31,828 nt of DNA from CAVQGF01 sp045807945 (GTDB taxonomy: Bacteria > Acidobacteriota > Terriglobia > Terriglobales > Acidobacteriaceae), in assembly GCA_045807945.1 (NCBI GenBank), contig JBJMGI010000065.1:1-31828 (forward strand), written 5' to 3'. This document shows positions 1 to 6,688 of the stretch, in pieces (the stretch's first letter is position 1; each line of letters begins with the position of its first letter). The notes beneath the pieces are model-generated. The model saw only the letters and a list, made by a program, of their open reading frames with translations, did no database searches and was not told the DNA's origin. The translations under genes and the position numbers were made by a program.

Positions 1-39
1 ACGGTATGTCGCCGCGACGACAACTGTACTGGAGGCAAT

Positions 40-939
40 ATGAGCATCACTTCGTTCCCGGAGCGCCACGGTTCCGCGCGCCCCAAAGTAACCATCCACA
101 CAATCCAAGAAAAAAAGCAGCGGCGCGAGCCCATCACCTGCCTGACCGCATATGACTACCCGTCTGCGCGGCTGGTGGACGAGGCCGGCATCGACATGGT
201 GCTGGTGGGCGATTCGCTCGCCATGGTCGTGCTCGGGTACGAGAACACGCTGCCCGTGACCATGGACGAGATGTTGCATCACACGCGCGCGGTGCGGCGG
301 GCGGTGAAGTCGGCGCTGCTGATCGCCGACATGCCATATGCGTCCTACCACCTAAGTGTTGAGGATGGCGTGCGCAATGCAGCACGCTTCCTGAAAGAAG
401 CGGGAGCCGAGGCGGTGAAGGTGGAGGGGGGCGAGAAGCGGCTCGAACTGATCCACCGGCTGCACGACGCGGAGATCCCGGTGATGGGGCACATCGGCCT
501 GACGCCGCAGTCGTTGCACACCATGGGCGGATACAAAGTGCAGGGAAAATCGCTGGCCGCGATCGAGCAGCTGATGCGCGATGCCACTGCGCTCGACCGC
601 GCGGGAGTTTTCTCCATCGTGCTGGAAGGGATTCCACGCGAAGTCGCGGCGATGATCACGGCGGAGGTTTCTGCGCCGACGATCGGCATCGGTGCTGGCC
701 CGGAATGTGATGGACAGGTGCTGGTGCTGCACGACGTCTTGAATCTGACGTTTGCGCAGCCGGCAAAATTCGTCCGCCAGTATGGCGACGCTCAGGCGCT
801 GATCAAGAACGCGATCGCGCGCTTTAAAGGAGATGTGGAGCGTGGGGCATATCCGTCGGAAGAAGAGTCGTACCACCTGCCAAAGGATACGAAGGCAGCG
901 TTCGACGGAATCGCTGCACGGAAGAGGGCAATGCGCTAG
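40..939 (+). CDS. panB: 3-methyl-2-oxobutanoate hydroxymethyltransferase
   Basis: Cytoplasmic enzyme of pantothenate (coenzyme A precursor) synthesis. It transfers a hydroxymethyl group from 5,10-methylene-tetrahydrofolate to 3-methyl-2-oxobutanoate, giving ketopantoate. At 299 aa it is slightly longer than the usual ~265-280 aa because of an N-terminal extension of about 15 residues. Family motifs are visible: ITCLTAYDY (32-40), the metal-binding VGDS with Asp58, Asp97 in ADMPY, Glu129 in KVEGG, GHIGLTPQ (150-157), and the catalytic Glu in IVLEGIP (about residue 196). The ATG is preceded by a good ribosome site (GGAGG near 31-35). A metallophosphoesterase gene and then panC follow on the same strand, so it probably belongs to a pantothenate cluster. 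Identification is firm. Confidence 0.97.
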   Translation: MSITSFPERHGSARPKVTIHTIQEKKQRREPITCLTAYDYPSARLVDEAGIDMVLVGDSLAMVVLGYENTLPVTMDEMLHHTRAVRRAVKSALLIADMPYASYHLSVEDGVRNAARFLKEAGAEAVKVEGGEKRLELIHRLHDAEIPVMGHIGLTPQSLHTMGGYKVQGKSLAAIEQLMRDATALDRAGVFSIVLEGIPREVAAMITAEVSAPTIGIGAGPECDGQVLVLHDVLNLTFAQPAKFVRQYGDAQALIKNAIARFKGDVERGAYPSEEESYHLPKDTKAAFDGIAARKRAMR

Positions 940-1000
940 CGCGCAGTGCTATCCGTCTCAAACGTGCATCCGGCAGAGCTGCAGTGGCATCCGAAGATAG

Positions 1001-1957
1001 ATGCCCTGGAAGAAATTTCTCGTTTTCGCGGCGAGCATCGCACTCCTGTTCGCGGTGTTCTTCACCACTACCTACGCACAAGATAAAGACAAGCGCGGCA
1101 AAGGCGACTCCGACGATCGCGGCCGGAATGTGGTGATCGCGCAGATTAGCGACACGCACATTGGCCTGGCGCGTGCTCCCGAGGCGAGCGACAACCTACG
1201 CAAGGTTGTAGAGATGGTGAACCAGCGCAACCCGGACGCGGTTATCGTGACCGGCGACGTTGGCGAGCGCGAGAGCGCGTGGGACGAAGCGAAGAAGATC
1301 CTTTCCGGACTCAAGCCCAAAACTTTCTACGTTCCCGGAAATCACGACGTGACGGCGAACAAGCCGCAGAGCCTGGCGGCGTGGCGCGGGGATTTCGGCA
1401 ATGACTATTACGAAGCCCACGTGAAGGGCGTCACCATCATTGCGCTCGACGGCCAGCTGATGGGCAATTACGACAACTTCAATCAGAAAAAGGCGGCACC
1501 GCTGAATGCGACCGACGAGTCCGACCGCATGCTGGGCTGGCTCGCCAAAGCAGACGCGGGGGAAGACCTGGAATCGGTTAAACGCGGCGGCAGCGAGCGC
1601 ATGCGGCACGCCGATGAAGGAAACGGCAAGCTCGTCTTCGCGATGCAGCACGAGCCGCTCGAATTTGCGGACGGATTCCCGCCGGACGGCAAAGATTATT
1701 GGATCATCCAGGAGCCGTACCGCTCGCGCGAGATCGATCTGCTGCACCGGCTCGGCGTGAAGCACATGTTCGTTGGGCACTGGCACAAGGGCATGGTGTT
1801 CTCGTCGAACGGAATTACGGAGCACGTTGCGCCGGCGACGAGCTGGTCGCCAACGGGTGACAAGCTCGGCTTCGCCATGCACACCATCTCACCGGATGGC
1901 GACGTGAAGACGGACTTCGTTTATCTGGAAGGCGCGGACCCGCATCCGGCGAAATAA
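1001..1957 (+). CDS. Exported calcineurin-like metallophosphoesterase
   Basis: Predicted secreted or periplasmic hydrolase of the calcineurin-like phosphoesterase superfamily; the substrate is not predictable. Residues 1-26 form a signal peptide (MPWKK, a hydrophobic core, then a TYA-Q cleavage site), followed by a charged Lys/Asp-rich linker. The dimetal motifs are in order: ISDTH (Asp51, His53), TGDV (Gly85-Asp86), GNHD (113-116), QHEP (His217) and GHWH (259-262). All metal ligands expected for an active enzyme are therefore present. It lies between panB and panC on the same strand, 61 nt after panB, yet has no known role in pantothenate synthesis. It may simply be carried in the transcript. 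The superfamily is certain, the function is not. Confidence 0.9.
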   Translation: MPWKKFLVFAASIALLFAVFFTTTYAQDKDKRGKGDSDDRGRNVVIAQISDTHIGLARAPEASDNLRKVVEMVNQRNPDAVIVTGDVGERESAWDEAKKILSGLKPKTFYVPGNHDVTANKPQSLAAWRGDFGNDYYEAHVKGVTIIALDGQLMGNYDNFNQKKAAPLNATDESDRMLGWLAKADAGEDLESVKRGGSERMRHADEGNGKLVFAMQHEPLEFADGFPPDGKDYWIIQEPYRSREIDLLHRLGVKHMFVGHWHKGMVFSSNGITEHVAPATSWSPTGDKLGFAMHTISPDGDVKTDFVYLEGADPHPAK

Positions 1958-1959
1958 AA

Positions 1960-1990
1960 CAGTACCCAGTACTCAGTACCCGGTACCCAG
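1960..1990. repeat. GTACCC/AGTACT-type intergenic repeat, copy 1
   Basis: Tandem-like stretch built from CAGTACCCAGTACT units just after the metallophosphoesterase stop codon. A second copy lies in inverse orientation at 30081-30112. The two share the 19-base core TACCCAGTACTCAGTACCC. The stretch is largely self-complementary and non-coding. I recall this kind of element as common between genes in acidobacterial genomes, but did not check. Confidence 0.75.
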
Positions 1991-2089
1991 AAAAGCAGCT
2001 TGCAACCCTGATTGTGCTCGAGCAGGCGCCCGGGCGAGGACGCCCGTGCCTACACTGTTCGTCCCGAGGCGATGAATTAAACTCTGACG

Positions 2090-2929
2090 GTGCGAATCGT
2101 CCAGAGCGTCGAACAGATGCGGAACGCCTGCCGCGAATTGAAGCAAGGCGGCAGGCGGTTGGGCTTTGTCCCCACGATGGGTGCGCTGCATGCGGGGCAT
2201 CTTTCGCTGGTGCAGGCGGCCCGTGCGCAATGCGGCGCCGTAGCGGCTTCGGTATTCGTGAATCCCACACAATTCGGTCCCAATGAGGACCTGAACAAGT
2301 ATCCGCGCGATTTAAATCGCGACCGCGAGCTTCTGGAAAAAGAAAAAGTGGATCTGCTGTTCGCGCCATCGGCGGAAGAGATGTATCCGCCGGGCGCGGT
2401 GAGCTGGGTGACGGTCGAGAGATTGAGCGAGCGGCTGGAGGGCAAGTCGCGCCCGGGGCATTTTCGCGGAGTCGCGACAATCGTCTCAAAGCTCTTTCAT
2501 ATCGTGGAGCCTGACCGCGCATATTTCGGACAAAAAGATGCGCAGCAGGCGGTGATCATCCGCAAGATGGTGCGCGATCTGGACATGGGCGTGGAGGTGG
2601 TGGTCTGCCCGACGGTGCGCGAGAGTGATGGGCTTGCGCTGAGTTCGCGCAATGTCTATCTGAATCCCGAAGAGCGCAAGCAGGCGCTGGTGCTCTACCG
2701 CGCGCTGTGCCGCGTGCAGTCGCTGGCAGACCAGGGAGAGCGCGGTGCGCGCAAGTTGCGCGATGCGGCCCTGCAGGTGTTTGGCGGCGAGAAGCAGGTG
2801 AGGATGGAGTACCTCGAGATCGTAGACAAAGACTCGCTCGAACCGGTGCAGGATGTTTCCCGCGGCGCGCTGGTGGTGACGGCAGCTTTCGTGGGGAAGA
2901 CGCGGCTGATAGACAATCTGGTACTGTGA
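2090..2929 (+). CDS. panC: Pantothenate synthetase (pantoate--beta-alanine ligase)
   Basis: Cytoplasmic ligase that condenses pantoate and beta-alanine with ATP, through a pantoyl-adenylate, to make pantothenate. Its 279 aa match the family. Visible signatures are PTMGALHAGH (28-37, the HIGH-type nucleotide-binding motif), SVFVNPTQF (54-62), RPGHFRGVAT (121-130), FGQKDAQQ (146-153) and the KMSKS-like LSSRN (184-188). The start is GTG, chosen because family proteins begin with a short M-x-I-V strand followed by the first helix. No strong ribosome site is seen. Together with panB upstream it supplies two of the three dedicated pantothenate steps; panD is not in the window. Confidence 0.96.
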   Translation: MRIVQSVEQMRNACRELKQGGRRLGFVPTMGALHAGHLSLVQAARAQCGAVAASVFVNPTQFGPNEDLNKYPRDLNRDRELLEKEKVDLLFAPSAEEMYPPGAVSWVTVERLSERLEGKSRPGHFRGVATIVSKLFHIVEPDRAYFGQKDAQQAVIIRKMVRDLDMGVEVVVCPTVRESDGLALSSRNVYLNPEERKQALVLYRALCRVQSLADQGERGARKLRDAALQVFGGEKQVRMEYLEIVDKDSLEPVQDVSRGALVVTAAFVGKTRLIDNLVL

Positions 2930-2956
2930 GCGCCGCTTATTACAATAAACAAATGC

Positions 2957-3003
2957 GAGGTCCCTCGACTCGCTCTCGCGGCGCTCGTTCTCGCTCGGGA
3001 TGA
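2957..3003. repeat. GGTCCCTCG...CTCGGGATGAC intergenic repeat
   Basis: C/G/T-rich non-coding stretch after panC that begins AGGTCCCTCG and ends GCTCGGGATGAC, with loosely complementary ends (TCCC and GGGA). The opening decamer AGGTCCCTCG recurs at 30032-30041, next to a perfect palindrome. The sequence resembles dispersed repeats I recall from acidobacterial genomes. Both the family assignment and any terminator role are inference. Confidence 0.5.
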
Positions 3004-3013
3004 CTAATCTGTT

Positions 3014-3718
3014 TTATTTGCGCGCCTTCGCAGGCCCGGACACAAACGCATTCCCAACAATGTAAAAGCGCAGCGGCCAGTCGGCGGCTTGGGTGATGCC
3101 GACGCGTGGGCCGGCAGCGATCTCGCCGACACGGGCGCGGTCGGAGGCGATCCAGAGATCAGAGTCCGACGAAGTCAAATCTTTGCCGTCGTCCCGAGTG
3201 CGGGTGATGGCGAGCGCTTCGCACAGACGCGCTGGTCCTGACGTGAGGGCTTTGAGTCCGCCCGCGAGTCCCGTATCCAAAGAGAGATTTAGGTCGCGAT
3301 TGACGGCCATCTCTTCAATCCCAACCAGCGGCTCGAGTGCGCGGATGAGCACCGCTCCTGCCGTCCCTTCCTTCAAGCACGTCACGTTCACGCAGTAGTG
3401 CATGCCGTAGGTGAAGTAGACATACGCAAAGCCGGGGGGGCCGAACATCACACGGTTGCGATCGGTGGGGCCGCGGAAGGCGTGGGAGGCGGGGTCGTTT
3501 TGTCCTAAGTAGGCTTCGACCTCGACGATTCGTCCGCCGAGCAGCTTGCGTCCCCGGCGACGAATGAGGATCTTGCCAAGTAGTTGAGGTGCGACGAGTT
3601 TGGGGTCGCGGTCGTAAAAGCGCCGCAAAACGGGCTGCAACTTTCGTAACCGTTCCGAAGTGTAAATCCGGCTACTCTGGCTAGCTTTTTGCTGCGATTT
3701 CAGAGTACCTTTATGCAT
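3014..3718 (-). CDS. mpg: DNA-3-methyladenine glycosylase (AAG/MPG family)
   Basis: Monofunctional base-excision repair enzyme that removes alkylated purines from DNA. The signature GGRIVEVEAYLG carries the catalytic Glu (residue 68 from this start). It is followed by DPASHAFRGPT, RNRVMFGPPG and YVYFTYGMHYCVNV, all typical of the AAG fold. The product is 234 aa from the ATG at 3718; about 200 aa is usual. The frame is open a little further upstream to a TTG at 3745. The first ~30 residues are poorly conserved, so an internal start near LQPVLRRFYDRD is also possible. It is divergent from the glycine-zipper gene, with a short gap. The family is certain, the exact start is not. Confidence 0.93.
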   Translation of the reverse strand: MHKGTLKSQQKASQSSRIYTSERLRKLQPVLRRFYDRDPKLVAPQLLGKILIRRRGRKLLGGRIVEVEAYLGQNDPASHAFRGPTDRNRVMFGPPGFAYVYFTYGMHYCVNVTCLKEGTAGAVLIRALEPLVGIEEMAVNRDLNLSLDTGLAGGLKALTSGPARLCEALAITRTRDDGKDLTSSDSDLWIASDRARVGEIAAGPRVGITQAADWPLRFYIVGNAFVSGPAKARK

Positions 3719-3771
3719 CTTCAAGCGCCGAAACCGTAATTTCAAGTTCTGAGGGATTCAGGAGAGATTCT

Positions 3772-4314
3772 ATGACAGTAAAAAAACTTTCTTTTGTTCT
3801 TGCTGTGATCTTGCTGGCGACATTGACTGCTGCCGCAGCCAATACTATTCCCGCCGGCACCACCATCACCATCCGCACCGGCTCAACGCTCGACTCCGGC
3901 AAAGTAGCGTCTGGTTCTAACTTTGACGGTACGCTGACCCGCGACGTGAAAAACGGCAACACGGTGGTGGCGAAGAAGGGCGATTCCGTGCAGGGCAGAG
4001 TCGTTTCCGCTAAAGACAGTGGACGCCTGCACAAACCCGGCATCCTGCGCTTAGCGATCACTTCTGTGAACGGCATCCCGGTCTCAACCAACTCGCGGAC
4101 GTTCCAAGGGAAGAGCCACACCAAGGGCAACGTGACAAAGATCGGCGTTGGAACGGGCGCCGGAGCGTTGATCGGCGGACTGGCCGGCGGCGGCAAGGGC
4201 GCGTTGATCGGTGCGGGCGCAGGCGCAGCGGCTGGCACCGGCGTTGCTTATGCGACGGGCAAGGAGCAGGCGGTTGTCCCGGCTGAGACGACGCTGACGT
4301 TCACCACGCGGTAA
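3772..4314 (+). CDS. Exported protein with C-terminal glycine-zipper segment
   Basis: Protein of unknown function, 180 aa. Residues 1-23 form a clear signal peptide (MTVKKLSFVLAVILLA, Ala-rich cleavage region). The middle (about 25-115) looks like beta-strand-rich periplasmic sequence, with repeated 'VVAKKGDSVQGRVVSAKDSG'-like turns. Residues 126-163 are Gly/Ala rich with G-x3-G spacing, like the glycine-zipper segments of outer-membrane-associated proteins (SlyB/YMGG type), which can insert in or cross membranes. There is no lipobox Cys. The ATG has a GGAGA ribosome site. A strong intrinsic terminator follows directly, so this is probably a single-gene transcript. An envelope role is inference. 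Confidence 0.85.
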   Translation: MTVKKLSFVLAVILLATLTAAAANTIPAGTTITIRTGSTLDSGKVASGSNFDGTLTRDVKNGNTVVAKKGDSVQGRVVSAKDSGRLHKPGILRLAITSVNGIPVSTNSRTFQGKSHTKGNVTKIGVGTGAGALIGGLAGGGKGALIGAGAGAAAGTGVAYATGKEQAVVPAETTLTFTTR

Positions 4315-4325
4315 GTTTTCAGTTG

Positions 4326-4357
4326 AAAGGGACGCCTACGGGCGTCCCTTTTTCTGT
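4326..4357 (+). terminator. Rho-independent terminator
   Basis: A perfect 11-bp stem (AAAGGGACGCC / GGCGTCCCTTT, 4326-4336 and 4341-4351) with a TACG tetraloop is followed by a T-rich tail. It lies 11 nt after the stop codon of the glycine-zipper gene. It is the clearest intrinsic terminator in the window. Confidence 0.93.
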
Positions 4358-4417
4358 TTGTTTGACGCGAGCGAGTCCTTCCTCTAGACTTCGCGCGTTC
4401 TCCCGAGAGGAAAAACT

Positions 4418-4858
4418 ATGAAGCGACTGATTTGCGCACTGGTGTTTTTGTCGTGTTTTGCGGCGGCCCAAGGGAAGTCGGCGGCAGCCAAGGGGAAGAC
4501 TGCGGCGGCTCCCAATCAGGCGACAATCGAAAAAGCTTGGGTTGATTTCGAGAAAAAGGACGCGGCTGCAGTGGGCAACATACTGGCAGAGGACGCCATC
4601 GAGATCTGGGCCGATGGCAAAGGCCCGCACGATAAGAAATCTACACTCGATGGCATGCGCGCCATGAACATCGAAAAGTACTCGCTCGGCGATTTCAAAT
4701 TCACGTCGCTCGGGGACAAAGCTGCACTCGCGGATTATCGCGCGAACGTGAAGTTCAAAGGCGCAGCGCAGGAATACAAGCTGCTGGTGGCTGAGGTGTG
4801 GCAGAAACGCGGTGGCGAGTGGAAGCTGGTCCACTACCAGGAGACAGAAGTGAAGTGA
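4418..4858 (+). CDS. Exported SnoaL/NTF2-like (DUF4440-type) protein
   Basis: Small secreted protein (146 aa). Residues 1-18 are a signal peptide (MKRLICALVFLSCFAAAQ), followed by a Lys/Ala linker (19-35). The remainder fits the cone-shaped NTF2-like fold in the DUF4440 style: an N-terminal helix (IEKAWVDFEKKDAAAVGNIL), AEDAIEIWADGKGP, and a C-terminal pair of strands ending VWQKRGGEWKLVHYQ. Such domains bind small ligands or act as enzymes; nothing here fixes which. GAGAGG upstream of the ATG is a good ribosome site. It converges with the peroxiredoxin gene, the stop codons being 12 nt apart within an inverted repeat. Confidence 0.85.
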   Translation: MKRLICALVFLSCFAAAQGKSAAAKGKTAAAPNQATIEKAWVDFEKKDAAAVGNILAEDAIEIWADGKGPHDKKSTLDGMRAMNIEKYSLGDFKFTSLGDKAALADYRANVKFKGAAQEYKLLVAEVWQKRGGEWKLVHYQETEVK

Positions 4859-4877
4859 TCGCTCGCGCGATCACTTC
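4852..4877. terminator. Inverted repeat spanning two convergent stop codons
   Basis: An 11-bp perfect inverted repeat (GAAGTGATCGC / GCGATCACTTC) with a TCGC loop contains the stop codon of the DUF4440-like gene in one arm and that of the peroxiredoxin gene in the other. It is symmetrical, so it would form in both transcripts and could serve as a bidirectional terminator or 3'-end stabiliser. Neither side has a T-tract, so factor-independent termination is uncertain. Confidence 0.55.
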
Positions 4878-5326
4878 TTGAACGCCGCGAGCACCTCTTC
4901 GGCATGGCCGTCTGGCTTCACGTTCTCGAAGACTTTCGCGATCTTGCCTTCACCATCAATCAGGAGCGTGGTGCGGGCGATCCCTTTCACCTTCTTGCCG
5001 TACATATTCTTTTCTTTGATCACGCCGAAGGCTTCGCAGATTTTTTTGTCCGGGTCGGCGAGCAGGTGGTAGGGAAGGTCGTACTTCTCCTTGAACTTCT
5101 TCTGTTTTTCCGGAGTATCGGCGGAAATGCCTAAAACGGTGAGCCCGGCCTTCTGCAATTTTGTATACGCGTCGCGGAACCCGCACGCTTCTATGGTTCA
5201 ACCGGGAGTATCGGCTTTGGGGTAGAAGAACAGGACGACGTTTTGCCCGCGCAGGTCTTTCAGGCGTACGATAGAACCGTTCTCGTCTGACAAGCTGAAA
5301 TCAGGTGCCTTCTTACCTTCAGTCAT
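4871..5326 (-). CDS. bcp: Bcp/PrxQ-type thiol peroxidase, probable selenoprotein (in-frame TGA at peroxidatic position)
   Basis: Peroxiredoxin of the Bcp (PrxQ) class, which reduces hydrogen and organic peroxides using thioredoxin-type donors. Read through one in-frame TGA (5200-5198) it is a normal-length 151 aa protein; E. coli Bcp has 156 aa. The first 42 residues (MTEGKKAPDFSL to FFYPKADTPG) and residues 44-151 (TIEACGFRDAYTKL onward, with GISADTPEKQKKF and YGKKVKGIARTTLLID) are both typical and lie in the same frame. The TGA replaces exactly the peroxidatic Cys of the PGCT motif. The resolving Cys is intact five residues later (Sec43/Cys48, as Cys45/Cys50 in E. coli). A SECIS-like hairpin follows. 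The ATG has a GGGAGAG ribosome site. Selenocysteine is strongly favoured over a nonsense pseudogene, but no sel genes are in view to prove it. Confidence 0.85.
5169..5188 (-). promoter_or_regulatory. Putative bacterial SECIS element
   Basis: Stem-loop in the coding strand downstream of the in-frame TGA. GCGT-GCGG pairs with CCGC-(bulged G)-ACGC around a GTT loop, or around a 5-nt GGTTC loop if the last pair opens. The first loop G lies about 17-18 nt after the TGA. Known bacterial SECIS hairpins sit immediately 3' of the UGA, with the apical loop roughly 16-37 nt away and a G at its start, so position and form agree. Folding was done by eye, and the same bases also encode conserved Bcp residues. 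Confidence 0.65.
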
Positions 5327-6629
5327 GAGTCTCTCCCGCCGTCGAAAGTTATACCCCAACATCCTTGGCCGCGTCATCTCGGCCGTCGTGTGTCTCACCG
5401 TGTGCCTTTCCGGTTTGGATGCCGTCGCGCAGTATGGGAGAACGCGCAAAGAGCATAAGGGACCGCGCGCGGTCGCGGTGATCGAGTTCCCGCAGACTAC
5501 GAAAGATGGCAAAACGGCAGTGAAATACGCGCCGCGACTGATACCAGCGATCATCCTGAACGAAGGGCGATACTTCGACGCTGACTCCTACAAAGCCACG
5601 CCGGTGCCCTGGGCGATCCAGCCGGGAACCATTTACGAAGCGCGCGAGGCCGGCGAGTCAAAGGGATTGTTCACCATCCAGCGCGCTGCGGCGGACGCGA
5701 ACAAAAACTGGATCGCGACCGGAATGTGGGATTCGGCGGAAGCGATCGCTGCGCGAGCTGAAACTAAACGCAAAGCTGAGGAAGCGAAGAAGGCACGCGA
5801 GGCCGCACTCAAGGAACAGGCGAAAGACACCGGGCCTCCGAAGCTGCATCGTGGCGGTCCTGATCCAAAGCAGCCCGCGCCAAAGCCCGTTCCGCCTCCG
5901 CCGCCAGCGACCGATGACGATCCTGATCGTCCAAGAATGCGACGTGGAGCTTCCGACGAATCCGCCGGTTCAGCAAGGCCGCAGACGCCGGAAGCAGCTG
6001 ATCCGAATGCGCCTGAACTGAAACGCGGCAAGCCGGCTAAAGATTCGCCACTGGTCACCGCGCCCCCGCCAGCTCCCAAGCAGTCGCCGGTGCAGCTCGC
6101 GAATAACAAACTGATGGCCGCGATATCGGATGCGACTCCCGACGACGACCGCTCATTCCTGTTCCTGTGGAGGCCGGAGGAGCAGAAGCGCCTCACCGGA
6201 TTGATGGAGAACCTGGCGCAAGAGGAACTTGCGTCTGGCACCGAAGGCGATACCACTCGCGAGGAAAGCAAACGCGCGGTGAAGAAGGCGCCTCTCGAAA
6301 ATGTCCAGGTGCGGGCGTTCGATCCGGCAACGAACAATGAGGCAGTGCTGATCCTGACTGCGTCATCTCCGGTGCAGCGCAAAGATGCATCATTCAACCG
6401 CTACGTGACCGTGGTCGCGCATGTGGACCTGGACAATCTGCCGCACAAATTATTTTCTAGCGTCACCGATGACGACCACCTGGATACGGTCGGCATTCTG
6501 CAGCTGGTTGACGCAGTGGATTCCGATGGTGACGGCCGGGCGGAGTTCCTCTTCCGGCGCATCGGAAAATACGACCAGAGGTTTGAGCTGTACAGGTCCT
6601 ACGGAAGCCAGTTGTTGAAATTGTTCTAG
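5325..6629 (+). CDS. Exported proline-rich protein of unknown function
   Basis: Unrecognised 434 aa protein. Residues 1-35 look like a signal peptide (RRRK, hydrophobic 17-34, AVAQ). Residues 45-135 form a compact N-terminal domain (VAVIEFPQTTKDGK, RLIPAIILNEGRYFDA, KNWIATGMW). Residues 138-165 are an Ala/Lys/Glu helix. Residues 168-255 are Pro-rich and disordered, with three copies of P-x-[LM]-x-R-G (PKLHRG 172, PRMRRG 203, PELKRG 230). Residues 260-434 form a C-terminal domain containing VDSDGDGRAEFLFRR, which resembles an FG-GAP/EF-hand-like calcium loop. Its ATG overlaps the peroxiredoxin ATG on the other strand within CATG, and it has no visible Shine-Dalgarno site. The function is unknown; an envelope location is inferred. 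Confidence 0.8.
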   Translation: MSLSRRRKLYPNILGRVISAVVCLTVCLSGLDAVAQYGRTRKEHKGPRAVAVIEFPQTTKDGKTAVKYAPRLIPAIILNEGRYFDADSYKATPVPWAIQPGTIYEAREAGESKGLFTIQRAAADANKNWIATGMWDSAEAIAARAETKRKAEEAKKAREAALKEQAKDTGPPKLHRGGPDPKQPAPKPVPPPPPATDDDPDRPRMRRGASDESAGSARPQTPEAADPNAPELKRGKPAKDSPLVTAPPPAPKQSPVQLANNKLMAAISDATPDDDRSFLFLWRPEEQKRLTGLMENLAQEELASGTEGDTTREESKRAVKKAPLENVQVRAFDPATNNEAVLILTASSPVQRKDASFNRYVTVVAHVDLDNLPHKLFSSVTDDDHLDTVGILQLVDAVDSDGDGRAEFLFRRIGKYDQRFELYRSYGSQLLKLF

Positions 6630-6688
6630 ACGCAGCGTCAATGCACCTCGTACATTGGCTTTCTCTTTTTCCAACATACAGGAGCTAT

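Noticed and set aside
5198..5326. Reading the N-terminal part of the peroxiredoxin as a separate short gene or as a frameshifted pseudogene
   Set aside because: Both parts lie in the same frame with no insertion or deletion, and the only interruption is a TGA at the peroxidatic Cys codon, so recoding explains it better.
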